Of a stretch of DNA of 64,000 bases, positions 9,670 to 18,413 are shown piece after piece. Location: contig CAWGBJ010000009.1 in NCBI GenBank assembly GCA_963820795.1, positions 372,001 through 436,000 of the forward strand, given 5' to 3'. This stretch comes from Roseiarcus sp963820795 (GTDB lineage: Bacteria > Pseudomonadota > Alphaproteobacteria > Rhizobiales > Beijerinckiaceae). Each line of letters starts with the position of its first letter. Within the stretch, counting starts at the first letter, position 1. The notes under the pieces are model-generated. The model had not been told where the DNA came from. It searched no databases and was given only the letters and a program-made list of their open reading frames with translations. The position numbers were made by a program, and so were the translations under genes.

Positions 9670-11673
9670 ATGAGCGGCGCGGCGAAAACCTATCCCCCGG
9701 GCGAAGCGCCCGGAGCCGAGGCCCGGGCGGAGGCAGCGCTCGAGCGGGAGCTCAAGCCGGACGCAGCGCCCCTCGAGATCAGCCTCGATGAGGCGCCGGC
9801 GGAGCCGCGCAGCGTCCAGCGCGGCGCCGAGGCGATCCGCGAGTTCTGGCGGCACGCCCCGGCCGGGCCCGGCGTCTATCGCATGATCGGCGCCGAGGGC
9901 GATGTGCTCTATGTCGGCAAGGCGCGATCGATCAAGAAGCGGATCGCCGCCTATATCGCCCCCGAGCGCCAGCCGACCCGCATCGCCCGCATGGTCGCGC
10001 AGACGCATGCGATGGTGTTCGTCACCACCGAGAGCGAGGCCGAGGCGCTCCTGCTCGAGGCCAACCTGATCAAGCAGCTGAAGCCGCGCTATAACGTGGT
10101 GCTGCGCGACGACAAGAGCTTCCCCTACATCCATATCTGCACCGGCCATCCGGCGGCGCGGCTCCTCAAGCACCGCGGCGCGCGCACCTCGCCCGGCGAC
10201 TATTTCGGCCCGTTCGCCAGCGCCGGGGCGGTCTTCCGCACGCTGAACGCGCTGCAGCGCGCGTTCCTTTTGCGCACCTGTTCCGACAGCTATTACGCCC
10301 ACCGAACCCGTCCCTGCCTGCTCTACCAGATCAAGCGCTGCTCGGCCCCGTGCACCGGCGAGATCGGGCTCGGCGACTACGCCAAACTCGTGGGTGAGGC
10401 GCGCGACTTCCTCTCGGGGCGAAGCCGCGCGGTTCGCGAGCGCCTCGCCGAGGAGATGGCGCAGGCCTCCGCCGCGCTCGATTTCGAGAAGGCGGCGCGC
10501 CTACGCGACCGCATCAGCGCCCTCTCCGCCATCCAGGGCGAGCAGGCCGTCAATCCGCGCTCGATTCCGGAGGCGGACGTGTTCGCGGTCTGCGAGGAGG
10601 CGGGGCAATATTGCGTCGAGGCGTTTTTCTTCCGCACCTATCAGAACTGGGGCAACCGCGCCTATTTTCCCCGCGCCGACCGGGCGCTCGGTCCGGAGGA
10701 GGTGCTCGACGCCTTTCTGGCGCAATTCTATCTCGAGCGCCCCGCGCCGCGGCTCGTCCTGCTCAGCCACGCCGTTCCCAGCGCCGAGGCGCTCTGCCAG
10801 GTCCTGAGCGCCCGCGCCGGCCATCGCATCGCCATCGGCGCGCCGCGGCGCGGCGAGAAGAAGGACCTCGTCGACGCCGCGATGCGCAATGCCCGCGAGG
10901 CGTTGTCGCGCAAGCTCGCCGAAAGCGCCAGCCAGGAGAAGCTCATCGCTGCGCTGCAGGCGGCCTTCGGCCTCGAGCGGCCGATCAGGCGCATTGAGAT
11001 CTACGACAATTCGCACATCATGGGGACGAACGCCATCGGCGCCATGGTGGTCGCGGGGCCGGAGGGGTTCGTCAAGAGCCAATACCGCACGTTCAACATC
11101 AGAAGCGCGGACCTGACGCCCGGCGACGACTACGCGATGATGCGCGAGGTGCTGACCCGCCGCTTCGCCCGGCTGATCCGGCAGGGCGAGACGGCGGAGG
11201 CGGGCGGCTTTCCCGATACGCCCGATCTCGTCGTCATCGACGGCGGCCGCGGTCAGTTCGAGGCCGCGCGCGAGGTCATGGCCTCGCTCGGCGTCGCTGG
11301 CGTGGCGCTCGCGGCGATCGCCAAGGGCCCCGACCGCAACGCGGGACGTGAGACGTTCTTCGTCGAGGGGCGCGAGCCGTTCAGGTTGTCCCCCCGCGAC
11401 CCGGCGCTCTTCTTCGTCCAGCGGCTGCGCGACGAGGCGCACCGATTCGCCATCGGCACGCATCGGGCGAAGCGCAAGCGCGAGTTCGTCAAGAACCCGC
11501 TCGACGAGATTCCGGGGATCGGCCCGACGCGCAAGCGGGCCCTTCTTTTCGCCTTCGGCTCGGCCAAGGCGGTCGCCCGCGCCGGTCTGTCCGACCTGGA
11601 AAAGACGCCCGGCCTCAACGCCGCGACGGCGAAGGCGGTGTACGACTTCTTCCATGACGCCGGAGTCGGATGA
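9670..11673 (+). CDS. uvrC: excinuclease ABC subunit C
   Basis: A 667-residue protein that makes both incisions in nucleotide excision repair after UvrAB load at damage. After an N-terminal ~60-residue extension come the GIY-YIG nuclease (GVYRMIGAEGDVLYVGKA), a zinc-like CSAPC segment, the UVR helix (ALDFEKAARLRDRISAL) that binds UvrB, the RNase-H-like 5' nuclease (EIYDNSHIMG, VVIDGGRGQ), and tandem helix-hairpin-helix motifs (IPGIGPTRKRALLF). All domains are intact. ATG 9670 overlaps a possible TTG at 9667. A small membrane-protein gene follows. Confidence 0.97.
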   Translation: MSGAAKTYPPGEAPGAEARAEAALERELKPDAAPLEISLDEAPAEPRSVQRGAEAIREFWRHAPAGPGVYRMIGAEGDVLYVGKARSIKKRIAAYIAPERQPTRIARMVAQTHAMVFVTTESEAEALLLEANLIKQLKPRYNVVLRDDKSFPYIHICTGHPAARLLKHRGARTSPGDYFGPFASAGAVFRTLNALQRAFLLRTCSDSYYAHRTRPCLLYQIKRCSAPCTGEIGLGDYAKLVGEARDFLSGRSRAVRERLAEEMAQASAALDFEKAARLRDRISALSAIQGEQAVNPRSIPEADVFAVCEEAGQYCVEAFFFRTYQNWGNRAYFPRADRALGPEEVLDAFLAQFYLERPAPRLVLLSHAVPSAEALCQVLSARAGHRIAIGAPRRGEKKDLVDAAMRNAREALSRKLAESASQEKLIAALQAAFGLERPIRRIEIYDNSHIMGTNAIGAMVVAGPEGFVKSQYRTFNIRSADLTPGDDYAMMREVLTRRFARLIRQGETAEAGGFPDTPDLVVIDGGRGQFEAAREVMASLGVAGVALAAIAKGPDRNAGRETFFVEGREPFRLSPRDPALFFVQRLRDEAHRFAIGTHRAKRKREFVKNPLDEIPGIGPTRKRALLFAFGSAKAVARAGLSDLEKTPGLNAATAKAVYDFFHDAGVG

Positions 11674-11726
11674 GGCCTTCCTGGGGCCAAAGCCCATGCG
11701 CGGCGGGGCAGCGTCGAGGAATATCC

Positions 11727-12197
11727 ATGTACCTCATGATCATCGTCTCGCTCATGGGCGTCTTGCCCGTGATCTCAATTCTTGCGGAAGTCGTAGATCT
11801 GCACACGAGTTTCGATCCGCTCTTCCTGGTCGGAAAATGGTTCGTCTTCTGGTCGGTCGGCATTCGGCTGATCCTGGCCGGCTTGCGTCAGGTCGCGAAC
11901 CCCGCATTCACCGCGGAGACGATTTTCGGAGTGAAGGACAAGGCGGCCCTACCCATCGTTCGAGAACTTGGTTTCGGCAACTTATCCATTGGCTTGCTCG
12001 GCGTGTTCGCGCTCGCCAATCACGGATGGATCGCGCCGGCGGCCGTCACGGGCGGTTTGTTCTATGGATTGGCCGGGATAGAGCACCTGCTGAAGCGGGA
12101 TCGCAATGCGACCGAGACCATAGCGATGATTTCGGACCTGTGGATTTTCTTCGTGCTCGCCGCCTGTCTCGTCTCGCTCCTGTTCCGGCCCGGATGA
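11727..12197 (+). CDS. small membrane protein, DUF6790-like
   Basis: A 156-residue integral membrane protein with about four helices (residues 1-20, 33-52, 88-110, 130-152). ATG 11727 has GAGGA six bases upstream; the frame is open from 11670, but those residues look spurious. The pattern LGFGNLSIGLLGVFALANHGW and GLFYGLAGIEHLLKR resembles a family listed as DUF6790. No charged membrane residues suggest a transport path. It starts 53 bases after uvrC and may be read through from it. Function unknown. Confidence 0.65.
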   Translation: MYLMIIVSLMGVLPVISILAEVVDLHTSFDPLFLVGKWFVFWSVGIRLILAGLRQVANPAFTAETIFGVKDKAALPIVRELGFGNLSIGLLGVFALANHGWIAPAAVTGGLFYGLAGIEHLLKRDRNATETIAMISDLWIFFVLAACLVSLLFRPG

Positions 12198-12291
12198 CAA
12201 TGCGATTGGGGGTGGGGCGTCGACACTCGCGCCTATCGGGATGACGGGCGGCTCCGCCGAGGGGCGCCGACCGGGCTTGCGGCCTGCCGGT

Positions 12292-12348
12292 CTATCCGGC
12301 CCCGGTCCAGGCGAACACGATCTTGCCGCTTCGCCGCCGGTCGGGCTT
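12292..12348 (-). pseudogene. relic of a zinc alcohol dehydrogenase C-terminus
   Basis: On the minus strand this stretch reads R-R-R-S-G-K-I-V-F-A-W-T-G and stops at TAG 12292-12294. It aligns with the end of the intact tdh frame 500 bases away (RRGESGKIVLDWTK), and the DNA matches over about 35 bases. Upstream of it the similarity vanishes. It looks like the last scrap of a second tdh-like gene left by deletion or duplication. Confidence 0.45.
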
Positions 12349-12445
12349 CTTTATCCTTGTGCCGCGCCACGAGCGCTGTGAGGCGCGAGCGCCGCCTTCC
12401 AATTCACTGCGATCCCGCGATCCCGCCGCCATGGCCACAGCCGCT

Positions 12446-12712
12446 TCAAGATTCTGTCTTTTTCTCGGGGCTTGTAACGGCCATGGCGATCAAGCTTACC
12501 GAAGGCGCGGTCGACGCCTTGAGCGCGAGTTCTCTCGCTCGCCGAGCCAATTTTAGTCCGGTGGAAAAATGCTCGAGGCACTGCTGCTCGGCGCCCGGAG
12601 AAGGATTGCTCCCGCCGTCTTGTAGGCTATTGAACAAAGTCTTGTAGAGAACCTTGACCAGGTCCGCATAGGCGGACTCGATGAGGTCGGCTTCGGGCGT
12701 CGGTTTCGGCAT
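12446..12712 (-). CDS. small cytoplasmic protein of unknown function
   Basis: An 88-residue product starting at ATG 12712 (MPKPTPEADLIESAYADL); the frame is open to 12769. It is mostly helical, with a polar segment SNPSPGAEQQCLEHFSTGLKLARRARELALKA near the middle. Short proteins with this 'LARRARELAL' helix occur in rhizobia, but I recall no function. It sits between the tdh relic and tdh on the same strand as tdh. The plausible start and codon use argue for a real gene. Confidence 0.45.
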   Translation of the reverse strand: MPKPTPEADLIESAYADLVKVLYKTLFNSLQDGGSNPSPGAEQQCLEHFSTGLKLARRARELALKASTAPSVSLIAMAVTSPEKKTES

Positions 12713-12799
12713 GACGGCGCGCCTCACTACATAATTGCGAGCGTCTCCGCCTTTTGGCTCGACTGTCAAGCCCTCTCGATCGCGGATACGATCCGCGCA

Positions 12800-13829
12800 T
12801 CACTTCGTCCAGTCGAGCACGATCTTGCCGCTTTCGCCGCGTCGCATCGTCTCGAAGCCTTCGAGGAAGCGGGCGGCCGGCAGGCGGTGGGTGATGACCT
12901 TGCGCACGTCAAGGCCGCTTTCCAGCATCGCGATCATCTTGTGCCAGGTCTCGAACATCTCCCGGCCGTAGATGCCCTTGAGCGTCAGCTGCTTGAAGAT
13001 GATCTTGTTCCAGTCGACCGGCGTTGGCTTGGCCGGCAGGCCGAGCAGCGCCACTCGCCCGCCGACGATGATGGCGTCGAACAGCTGATCGAAGGCTGCC
13101 GGCGCGCCGCTCATCTCGAGCGCCACGTCGAAGCCCTCGATCATCTTGAGCTTGCCCATGGTCTCCTTCAGGTCCGTCTTCGACACGTCGACCGGCACGA
13201 CGTCGGCGACCTCGGCGGCGAGTTGAAGACGGCGCGGGTTGATGTCGGTGATGACCACGTGCCGCGCGCCGACGTGGCGCGCCACCGCCCCCGCCATGAT
13301 GCCGATCGGCCCGGCGCCGGTGATCAGCACGTCCTCGCCGACCAGATCGAAGGCGAGCGCCGTATGCACCGCGTTGCCAAGCGGATCGAGAATGGCGCCG
13401 AGCTCGTCGTCGACGTCGTCCGGAAGCGGCACGATGTTGAAGGCGGGCACGCGCACGTATTCGGCGAAGGCGCCGGGGATGTTGACGCCGATGCCGCGCG
13501 TCTCCGGGTCGAGATGATAGCGCCCGCCGCGCGCCGCGCGGCTCTTCATGCCGATCACGTGGCCCTCGCCGGAGACGCGCTGGCCGACAGAAAGCCGGCG
13601 AACGTTCGCCCCGACCGCTGCGATCTCGCCGGCATATTCGTGGCCGATCGTCATCGGCGTCGGGATCGTCTTCTTCGCCCACTCGTCCCAGTTGAAGATA
13701 TGAATGTCGGTGCCGCAGATGCCGGTCTTATGGACCCTGACCAGCGACGTCGTCCGGGCCGATCGTCGGGATCGGCTCGTCGCTGAGCCACAGGCCGGGC
13801 TCCGGCTTCTCCTTGACGAGGGCTTTCAT
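12800..13829 (-). pseudogene. tdh: L-threonine 3-dehydrogenase, frameshifted
   Basis: Tdh oxidises threonine to 2-amino-3-ketobutyrate with NAD+, the first step before Kbl. From ATG 13829 the frame reads MKALVKEKPEPGLWLSDEP... to GPDDV, then breaks. The other frame supplies LVRVHKTGICGTDIHIFNWDEW, the catalytic-zinc Cys region, and continues to the normal end. One extra base at about 13745-13750 explains it. The rest is intact: MTIGHEYAGE, the Rossmann GAGPIGIMAGAVA, and a full C-terminus. A shorter protein starting at 13654 would lack the zinc Cys and could not work. Kbl lies immediately upstream, as in the classic kbl-tdh operon. Confidence 0.85.
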
Positions 13830-13841
13830 GACGTTACGCCT

Positions 13842-15044
13842 CTAGACAATCTTCAGCGCCCGCCCCGCGTCGGCGAAGGCCGAGACGGCGAAGTCGACGT
13901 CCTCCGCCGTCAGCGCCGCCGACATCTGCGTGCGAATGCGCGCCTGGCCCTTCGGCACCACGGGGAAGAAGAAGCCCGCGACATAGACGCCGCGTGCATC
14001 AAGGGCCTGAGCCAGGTCCTGCGCGAGCCGCGCTTCGCCGAGCATCACCGGTATGATCGGGGTGACGCCGGGCAGAACCTTGAACCCCGCTGTTTCGATT
14101 CCGGTGCGGAACCGTCGCGCATGCGTCTGCAGGAGCGCCCGCCGGTCGTCGGCCTCGATGGCGACTTCGAGCGCTCTGAGCGCGCCCGCCGCGATCGGCG
14201 GAGCGAGCGAGTTGGAGAAGAGATAGGGCCGCGCCCGCTGCCTCAAGAGGTCGACGATCGGCTGCGCGGCGGCGACGAAGCCGCCCATGCCGCCGCCCAG
14301 CGTCTTGCCGAAGGTGCCGGTGACGATGTCGACGCGGTTCCCCGCGCCGGTCAGCGCCGGCGTGCCGCGCCCCTTCTCGCCGAGATGGCCGGTGGCGTGG
14401 CAGTCGTCGACCAGCACTTTCGCGTCGTGGCGCTCGGCCAGCGCGCAGATCTCGGCGAGCTTTGCGACATAACCGTCCATCGAGAAGACGCCGTCGGTGG
14501 CGATCAGCTTGAAGCGGGCGCCGTCGGCCGCCGCCTGCTTCAGCCGGTCCTCCAGCTCGTTCATGTCGGAATTGGCGAAGCGATAGCGGCGCGCCTTGGA
14601 AAGCCGCACGCCGTCGATGATCGAGGCGTGGTTGAGGCTGTCGGAGATGATCGCGTCGGCCTCGTCGAGCAGCGGCTCGAACACGCCGCCGTTGGCGTCG
14701 AAGCAGGCGGCGAAGACGATCGCATCATCCTTGCCGAGGTGCCTGGCGATCGCCTGTTCGAGCTCGCGATGCAACGTCTGCGCGCCGCAGATGAAGCGCA
14801 CCGAGGCCATGCCGAAGCCGAACTCGTCCATCGCGCGCTTGGCGGCGGCGATCACCTCCGGATGGCTGGCGAGACCGAGATAGTTGTTGGCGCAGAGGTT
14901 GAGGGTCTCGCGGGAGCCGTTGTCCTTGGCGACGTGGATGCGTCCGCCCTGCGGGCCGGTCAGCAGACGCTCGCGCTTCATGAGGCCCGCGGCCTCGATC
15001 TCGTCGAGCGTCGCGCGGACGTGGAGGAGGAAGGCGTCTGGCAT
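13842..15044 (-). CDS. kbl: 2-amino-3-ketobutyrate CoA ligase (glycine C-acetyltransferase)
   Basis: A 400-residue PLP enzyme that splits 2-amino-3-ketobutyrate with CoA into glycine and acetyl-CoA. It belongs to the alpha-oxoamine synthase family. Motifs: NNYLGLASHPEV near the N-terminus, DSLNHASIIDG, VDDCHATGHLG (Asp and His that contact PLP) and GTFGKTLGG with the PLP lysine. Length is normal. tdh starts 12 bases downstream, so the pair is one operon for threonine use. The upstream 200 bases are shared with the divergent dgoD-like gene. Confidence 0.95.
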   Translation of the reverse strand: MPDAFLLHVRATLDEIEAAGLMKRERLLTGPQGGRIHVAKDNGSRETLNLCANNYLGLASHPEVIAAAKRAMDEFGFGMASVRFICGAQTLHRELEQAIARHLGKDDAIVFAACFDANGGVFEPLLDEADAIISDSLNHASIIDGVRLSKARRYRFANSDMNELEDRLKQAAADGARFKLIATDGVFSMDGYVAKLAEICALAERHDAKVLVDDCHATGHLGEKGRGTPALTGAGNRVDIVTGTFGKTLGGGMGGFVAAAQPIVDLLRQRARPYLFSNSLAPPIAAGALRALEVAIEADDRRALLQTHARRFRTGIETAGFKVLPGVTPIIPVMLGEARLAQDLAQALDARGVYVAGFFFPVVPKGQARIRTQMSAALTAEDVDFAVSAFADAGRALKIV

Positions 15045-15209
15045 GGCGTCTCACGGGGTGGGCCGTGCGTGCAGCATAGCAGCGCAAAGTCAACGCTCAA
15101 ATCGGGGAAATCTACAGTTGCGGGAGGCGTCCGGCGTCGCCGATATCGCTCCGTGTCGAATTCCGTTGGGTCTCCGACCGTAAGCCCGCGCTTTGCATCT
15201 ATGATCGAT

Positions 15210-15221
15210 ATGATAAATCAT
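15210..15221. promoter_or_regulatory. possible GntR-type operator before the dgoD-like gene
   Basis: ATGAT-AA-ATCAT is a perfect 5+2+5 inverted repeat 25 bases upstream of the start at 15246, with another ATGAT half-site at 15201. GntR-family regulators of sugar-acid genes bind short AT-rich dyads like this. No regulator gene lies next to it. Weak evidence. Confidence 0.3.
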
Positions 15222-15245
15222 GACGCGTAGGGGAAGGAAACGGTT

Positions 15246-16418
15246 TTGCGCATAAATGCCATCGAGACGCGCGTGGTGAACGCCGAGATGCGCAATTGGG
15301 TGTTCGTCCGCGTCGAGACCGATCAGTCGGGACTCTTCGGCTGGGGCGAAGCGACGCTCGAATGGAAGACCCGGGGCGTCGTCGGCGCCGTGGAGGACCT
15401 GAAGCCGCTCATGCTCGGGCGGGACCCGCGCGACATCGAGCAGGCGATTCGCGTGATGAAGAAGCACTCCTTCTGGCGCCTGGGGGCGATCGGCATGAGC
15501 GCGGTTTCCGGCATCGAGATCGCCTTGTGGGACATCGCCGGCAAGGCTCTCGGCGTGCCGGTCTGGAGACTGCTCGGCGGCAGAGTTCGCGACAAGGTGC
15601 GGGTCTATACGCATCTCGGAATGGGCGACATGCGCGCCGTTTACGAAACCAGCGACGAAGGCCCGCTGGTGGAGCGGGCGCTGGAAGTCGTCGCCAAGGG
15701 CTATCGGGCTTTCAAGGCGGTGTTCATCCCCTATACGCACTATACCGCGCCGCTGCCGGAGGTCGACAAGGTTGCACGCCTGATGTCCGCGCTGCGGGCC
15801 GCGGTCGGGCCGAAAGTCGAGATCATGGTCGATTTCCACGGCCGGCCGGCGAGCGCCGCCGCGGCGCTTGCCTATATCGACGCCTTGCGCCCCGCGCGGC
15901 CGATGTTCGTCGAAGAACCCGTCCCGCCCGGCGAGATCGCCAGTCTCAAAGCCGTCGCCGCGCAGGCGAAGGTTCCGCTGGCCACAGGCGAGCGGCTGAT
16001 CGATCGGATAGAGTTCCACGACCTCCTGGCGGCGCGCGCGGTCGACCTCATTCAGCCTGACATCTGCCATTGCGGGGGACTGCTGGAGGCGAAGAAAATC
16101 GCGGCGATGGCCGAGGCCGCATCCGTCGGCGTCGCGCCCCACAATCCGCTCGGCCCGATCGCAGGCGTGGCCGCGCTGCATTTCGCCGTCTCGACGCCGA
16201 ACCATGTGATCCAGGAGGAAATGGTGGGCGCCGTGCCCTGGTATTCCGAGGTCGTTCGCGGCCCAATTCGCATGGTGGACGGCTTTTGGCAGATTCCGGA
16301 AGCCCCCGGGCTTGGCGTCGAAGTCGATGAGGCCGCCTGCGCTCGCCACCCGTTCGCGCCCGAGGTGTTGCATACCAGAAACGCAGTCCTCGACGACGGC
16401 GCCATCGTGGACTGGTGA
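15246..16418 (+). CDS. dgoD: galactonate-dehydratase-type enolase superfamily enzyme
   Basis: A 390-residue member of the mandelate racemase subgroup, nearest to D-galactonate dehydratase (galactonate to 2-keto-3-deoxygalactonate). TTG start 15246 has GGGGAAGG eight bases before. N-terminal capping domain to about residue 120. The barrel shows metal ligands in VEIMVDFHGR, FVEEPVPPGE and TGERL, and the base APHNPLGPIA. QPDICHCGG is also typical. Other acid sugar dehydratases share these motifs, so the substrate is a guess. The SDR downstream begins 4 bases after the stop, so they work in one operon. Confidence 0.75.
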   Translation: MRINAIETRVVNAEMRNWVFVRVETDQSGLFGWGEATLEWKTRGVVGAVEDLKPLMLGRDPRDIEQAIRVMKKHSFWRLGAIGMSAVSGIEIALWDIAGKALGVPVWRLLGGRVRDKVRVYTHLGMGDMRAVYETSDEGPLVERALEVVAKGYRAFKAVFIPYTHYTAPLPEVDKVARLMSALRAAVGPKVEIMVDFHGRPASAAAALAYIDALRPARPMFVEEPVPPGEIASLKAVAAQAKVPLATGERLIDRIEFHDLLAARAVDLIQPDICHCGGLLEAKKIAAMAEAASVGVAPHNPLGPIAGVAALHFAVSTPNHVIQEEMVGAVPWYSEVVRGPIRMVDGFWQIPEAPGLGVEVDEAACARHPFAPEVLHTRNAVLDDGAIVDW

Positions 16419-16422
16419 GGCG

Positions 16423-17199
16423 ATGTCAGGGCGCCTGGAAGGAAAGGTTGCAGTCGTCACCGGGGCGGGTCGCGGCATCGGCGAAGCCATCGCGCGGGCG
16501 TTCGTGCGCGAGGGCGCACAGGTGGTGATCGCCGAGCGGGACGAGAAGAACGGTCAGGCGGTCGCCGCGAGCCTGGCGGGGGAGGATAAGCGCGCGATCT
16601 TCGTCCCCTGCGACGTCGCCGACCCCGAGGCGGCAACCGGCCCGGTCGCCGCCGCGCAGAGCCAATTTGGCCAAATCGACATTCTCGTGAACAACGCCGG
16701 CGTGAACGTCTTTCACCCGCCTTTGGAAACCGACGCGGAGGAATGGCGGCGCTGCTTCGCCATCGATCTCGAGGGCGCCTGGAACATGGCGAAGGCGGCG
16801 CTGCCGGCGATGCTCGCCGCCGGCGGCGGATCGATCGTCAACATCGCCTCGGCGCACGCTTTCAGCATCATCCCCGGCTGCTTCCCGTACCCGGTCGCAA
16901 AACACGGGCTGCTCGGCCTGACCCGGGCGCTCGGCGTCGAGTATGCGGCGCAAGGCGTTCGCGTGAATGCGATCGCCCCGGGCTACATCGAAACCCAGAT
17001 CGCCCTCGACTACTGGAATACCTTCCCCGATCCGGTCGCGGAGCGGCAACGCGCCTACGATCTCCATCCGCCCAAGCGCATCGGTCGGCCGGAGGAGGTT
17101 GCAATGACGGCGGTTTTCCTCGCTTCCGATGAGGCGCCGTTCATCAACGCCGCCTGCATCGTCATCGATGGCGGGCGTTCCGTGCTCTATCACGACTGA
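16423..17199 (+). CDS. SDR-family NAD(P)-dependent dehydrogenase, probable sugar dehydrogenase
   Basis: A 258-residue classical short-chain dehydrogenase. Motifs: TGAGRGIGEAIA for the cofactor, CDVADPE, NNAGVN, and the active-site Ser (NIASAHA) with YPVAK. The ending FINAACIVIDGG is usual. ATG 16423 lies 4 bases after the upstream gene. Coupling with a sugar-acid dehydratase suggests it oxidises the parent sugar, for example an aldose to its lactone. This role is inferred from context alone. Confidence 0.8.
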   Translation: MSGRLEGKVAVVTGAGRGIGEAIARAFVREGAQVVIAERDEKNGQAVAASLAGEDKRAIFVPCDVADPEAATGPVAAAQSQFGQIDILVNNAGVNVFHPPLETDAEEWRRCFAIDLEGAWNMAKAALPAMLAAGGGSIVNIASAHAFSIIPGCFPYPVAKHGLLGLTRALGVEYAAQGVRVNAIAPGYIETQIALDYWNTFPDPVAERQRAYDLHPPKRIGRPEEVAMTAVFLASDEAPFINAACIVIDGGRSVLYHD

Positions 17200-17308
17200 T
17201 CCCCTGCGGGGCGGCCGATCGGCGATGAACCGGCTCCTCGATCTGGCCGGGGAGGATTATCGCCGGCTCGTCTGAAGGCGCGGGCCCGGTCGCTCTCCCG
17301 CAGTTCCC

Positions 17309-18112
17309 CTATCCGTCCCATCCGACGAGCGCCTCGCCGCGGTGAATGGCGTCGGCCTCGGCTGTCAGCCGGCCGTCCCCCCGGTGCAGGACGATGGGAG
17401 CCGCGATCCTGAACGGCCCCCTCGAACCCTTGACGCCGGAGACGAGGACGCGATGCGCCAGCTCCCCGGCGCGAGGGTAGACCGGGAGAAGCGCAATCGC
17501 GCCGATCCTGCTTTCAGCGGATTCGAGGATCAACGGCAAGGCTTCAGGGCGATGGATCATGACGAAGCGTCCCCCCGGCCTCAGGAGCGCGAGGCAGGCG
17601 CGAACCCAGGCGATGAGCGGCTGAGGGGCCCCTTGCGCGCCGGTGAAGACATGCGCCCGCGCCCGCCCAGGGTTAGGCGACGTGCGCACGGTTCCCTGAT
17701 CGAAGAACGGCGGGTTGGTGACGACCGCGTCCGCCGCCTCGTCGATGAGGCCGGCTTGGCGACGGGCGCGCGCGTCGGCGATATCGAGCGCAAGGACCCG
17801 CACGCGGCGAGCCAGTCCGTTGCGTGCGGCGTTCTCGACGGCGAGTTTTGCCGAAGCAGCATCGATCTCTACGAGGTCGACGCTCACCCGCTCGCACCGC
17901 TCGGCCAGCGCCAGACCGACCGCGCCGACGCCTGCGCCGACGTCGACGAGGCGCCCTTCCGTCAAGCCGGCCGCCGCGGCCAGCAGGGCGGCGTCCGAGC
18001 CGACCCGATGGCTGCGCTTCGGCTGGACCAGGGTCAGTCGTCCGCCAAGCCATGCGTCGCACGTCAATTCCGGCAGCGTTTCCGGCGAAGGCGCCGCCGG
18101 CGCCTCAGGCAT
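17309..18112 (-). CDS. TrmN6/YfiC-like adenine N6-methyltransferase
   Basis: A 267-residue SAM-dependent methyltransferase. The E. coli relative methylates A37 of tRNA-Val1. Motif I is LVDVGAGVGAVGLALAER, the acidic strand VDLVEID follows, and VVTNPPFF is the (N/D)PP(Y/F) motif of amino-methyltransferases. I chose ATG 18112, which overlaps the end of the DUF2007 gene; the longer frame to 18247 is a shadow. Upstream divergent ispB-like gene gives the order seen in many Rhizobiales. Confidence 0.85.
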   Translation of the reverse strand: MPEAPAAPSPETLPELTCDAWLGGRLTLVQPKRSHRVGSDAALLAAAAGLTEGRLVDVGAGVGAVGLALAERCERVSVDLVEIDAASAKLAVENAARNGLARRVRVLALDIADARARRQAGLIDEAADAVVTNPPFFDQGTVRTSPNPGRARAHVFTGAQGAPQPLIAWVRACLALLRPGGRFVMIHRPEALPLILESAESRIGAIALLPVYPRAGELAHRVLVSGVKGSRGPFRIAAPIVLHRGDGRLTAEADAIHRGEALVGWDG

Positions 18113-18329
18113 CGCGCAACTCTGCGCCGAAGCCCGCATCGGCAAGCAGCCGCCGCGCCCGCTGCTCCTGGCGCGAATCGACCAGGATTCGCCGCGGCAG
18201 GAACCCGAGCGAACCTTCGACGGCGGCCATATGCTGATCCGCGACAAGGAAGCCGACGTTCTCCGCTCGAAGAAGCGATTCGATCACGCTGATCAAGACG
18301 AGATCGTTCGTTCGCAGGATTTCGATCAA
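18105..18329 (-). CDS. DUF2007 small protein
   Basis: A 74-residue protein of the DUF2007 'putative signal transducing protein' family: IEILRTNDLVLISVIESLLRAE, then FLVADQHMAAVEG and RRILVDSRQEQRARRLLADAG. TTG start 18329 with GAGGT six bases before. The stop overlaps the methyltransferase start by 8 bases, so translation is probably coupled. It lies divergent from the prenyl synthase. Function unknown; the fold resembles a ferredoxin-like or PII-like domain. Confidence 0.75.
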   Translation of the reverse strand: MIEILRTNDLVLISVIESLLRAENVGFLVADQHMAAVEGSLGFLPRRILVDSRQEQRARRLLADAGFGAELRDA

Positions 18330-18413
18330 CGGGACCTCAGGGCGCGCGCTCTTGCCGCGTCGATGGTCGGTCTTTATGGTCCATTTACGGCTTCTGGCAA
18401 GGGAAAGCGTCTC

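Noticed and set aside
10501..11697. Long minus-strand frame opposite uvrC
   Set aside because: Antisense shadow of a fully conserved uvrC.
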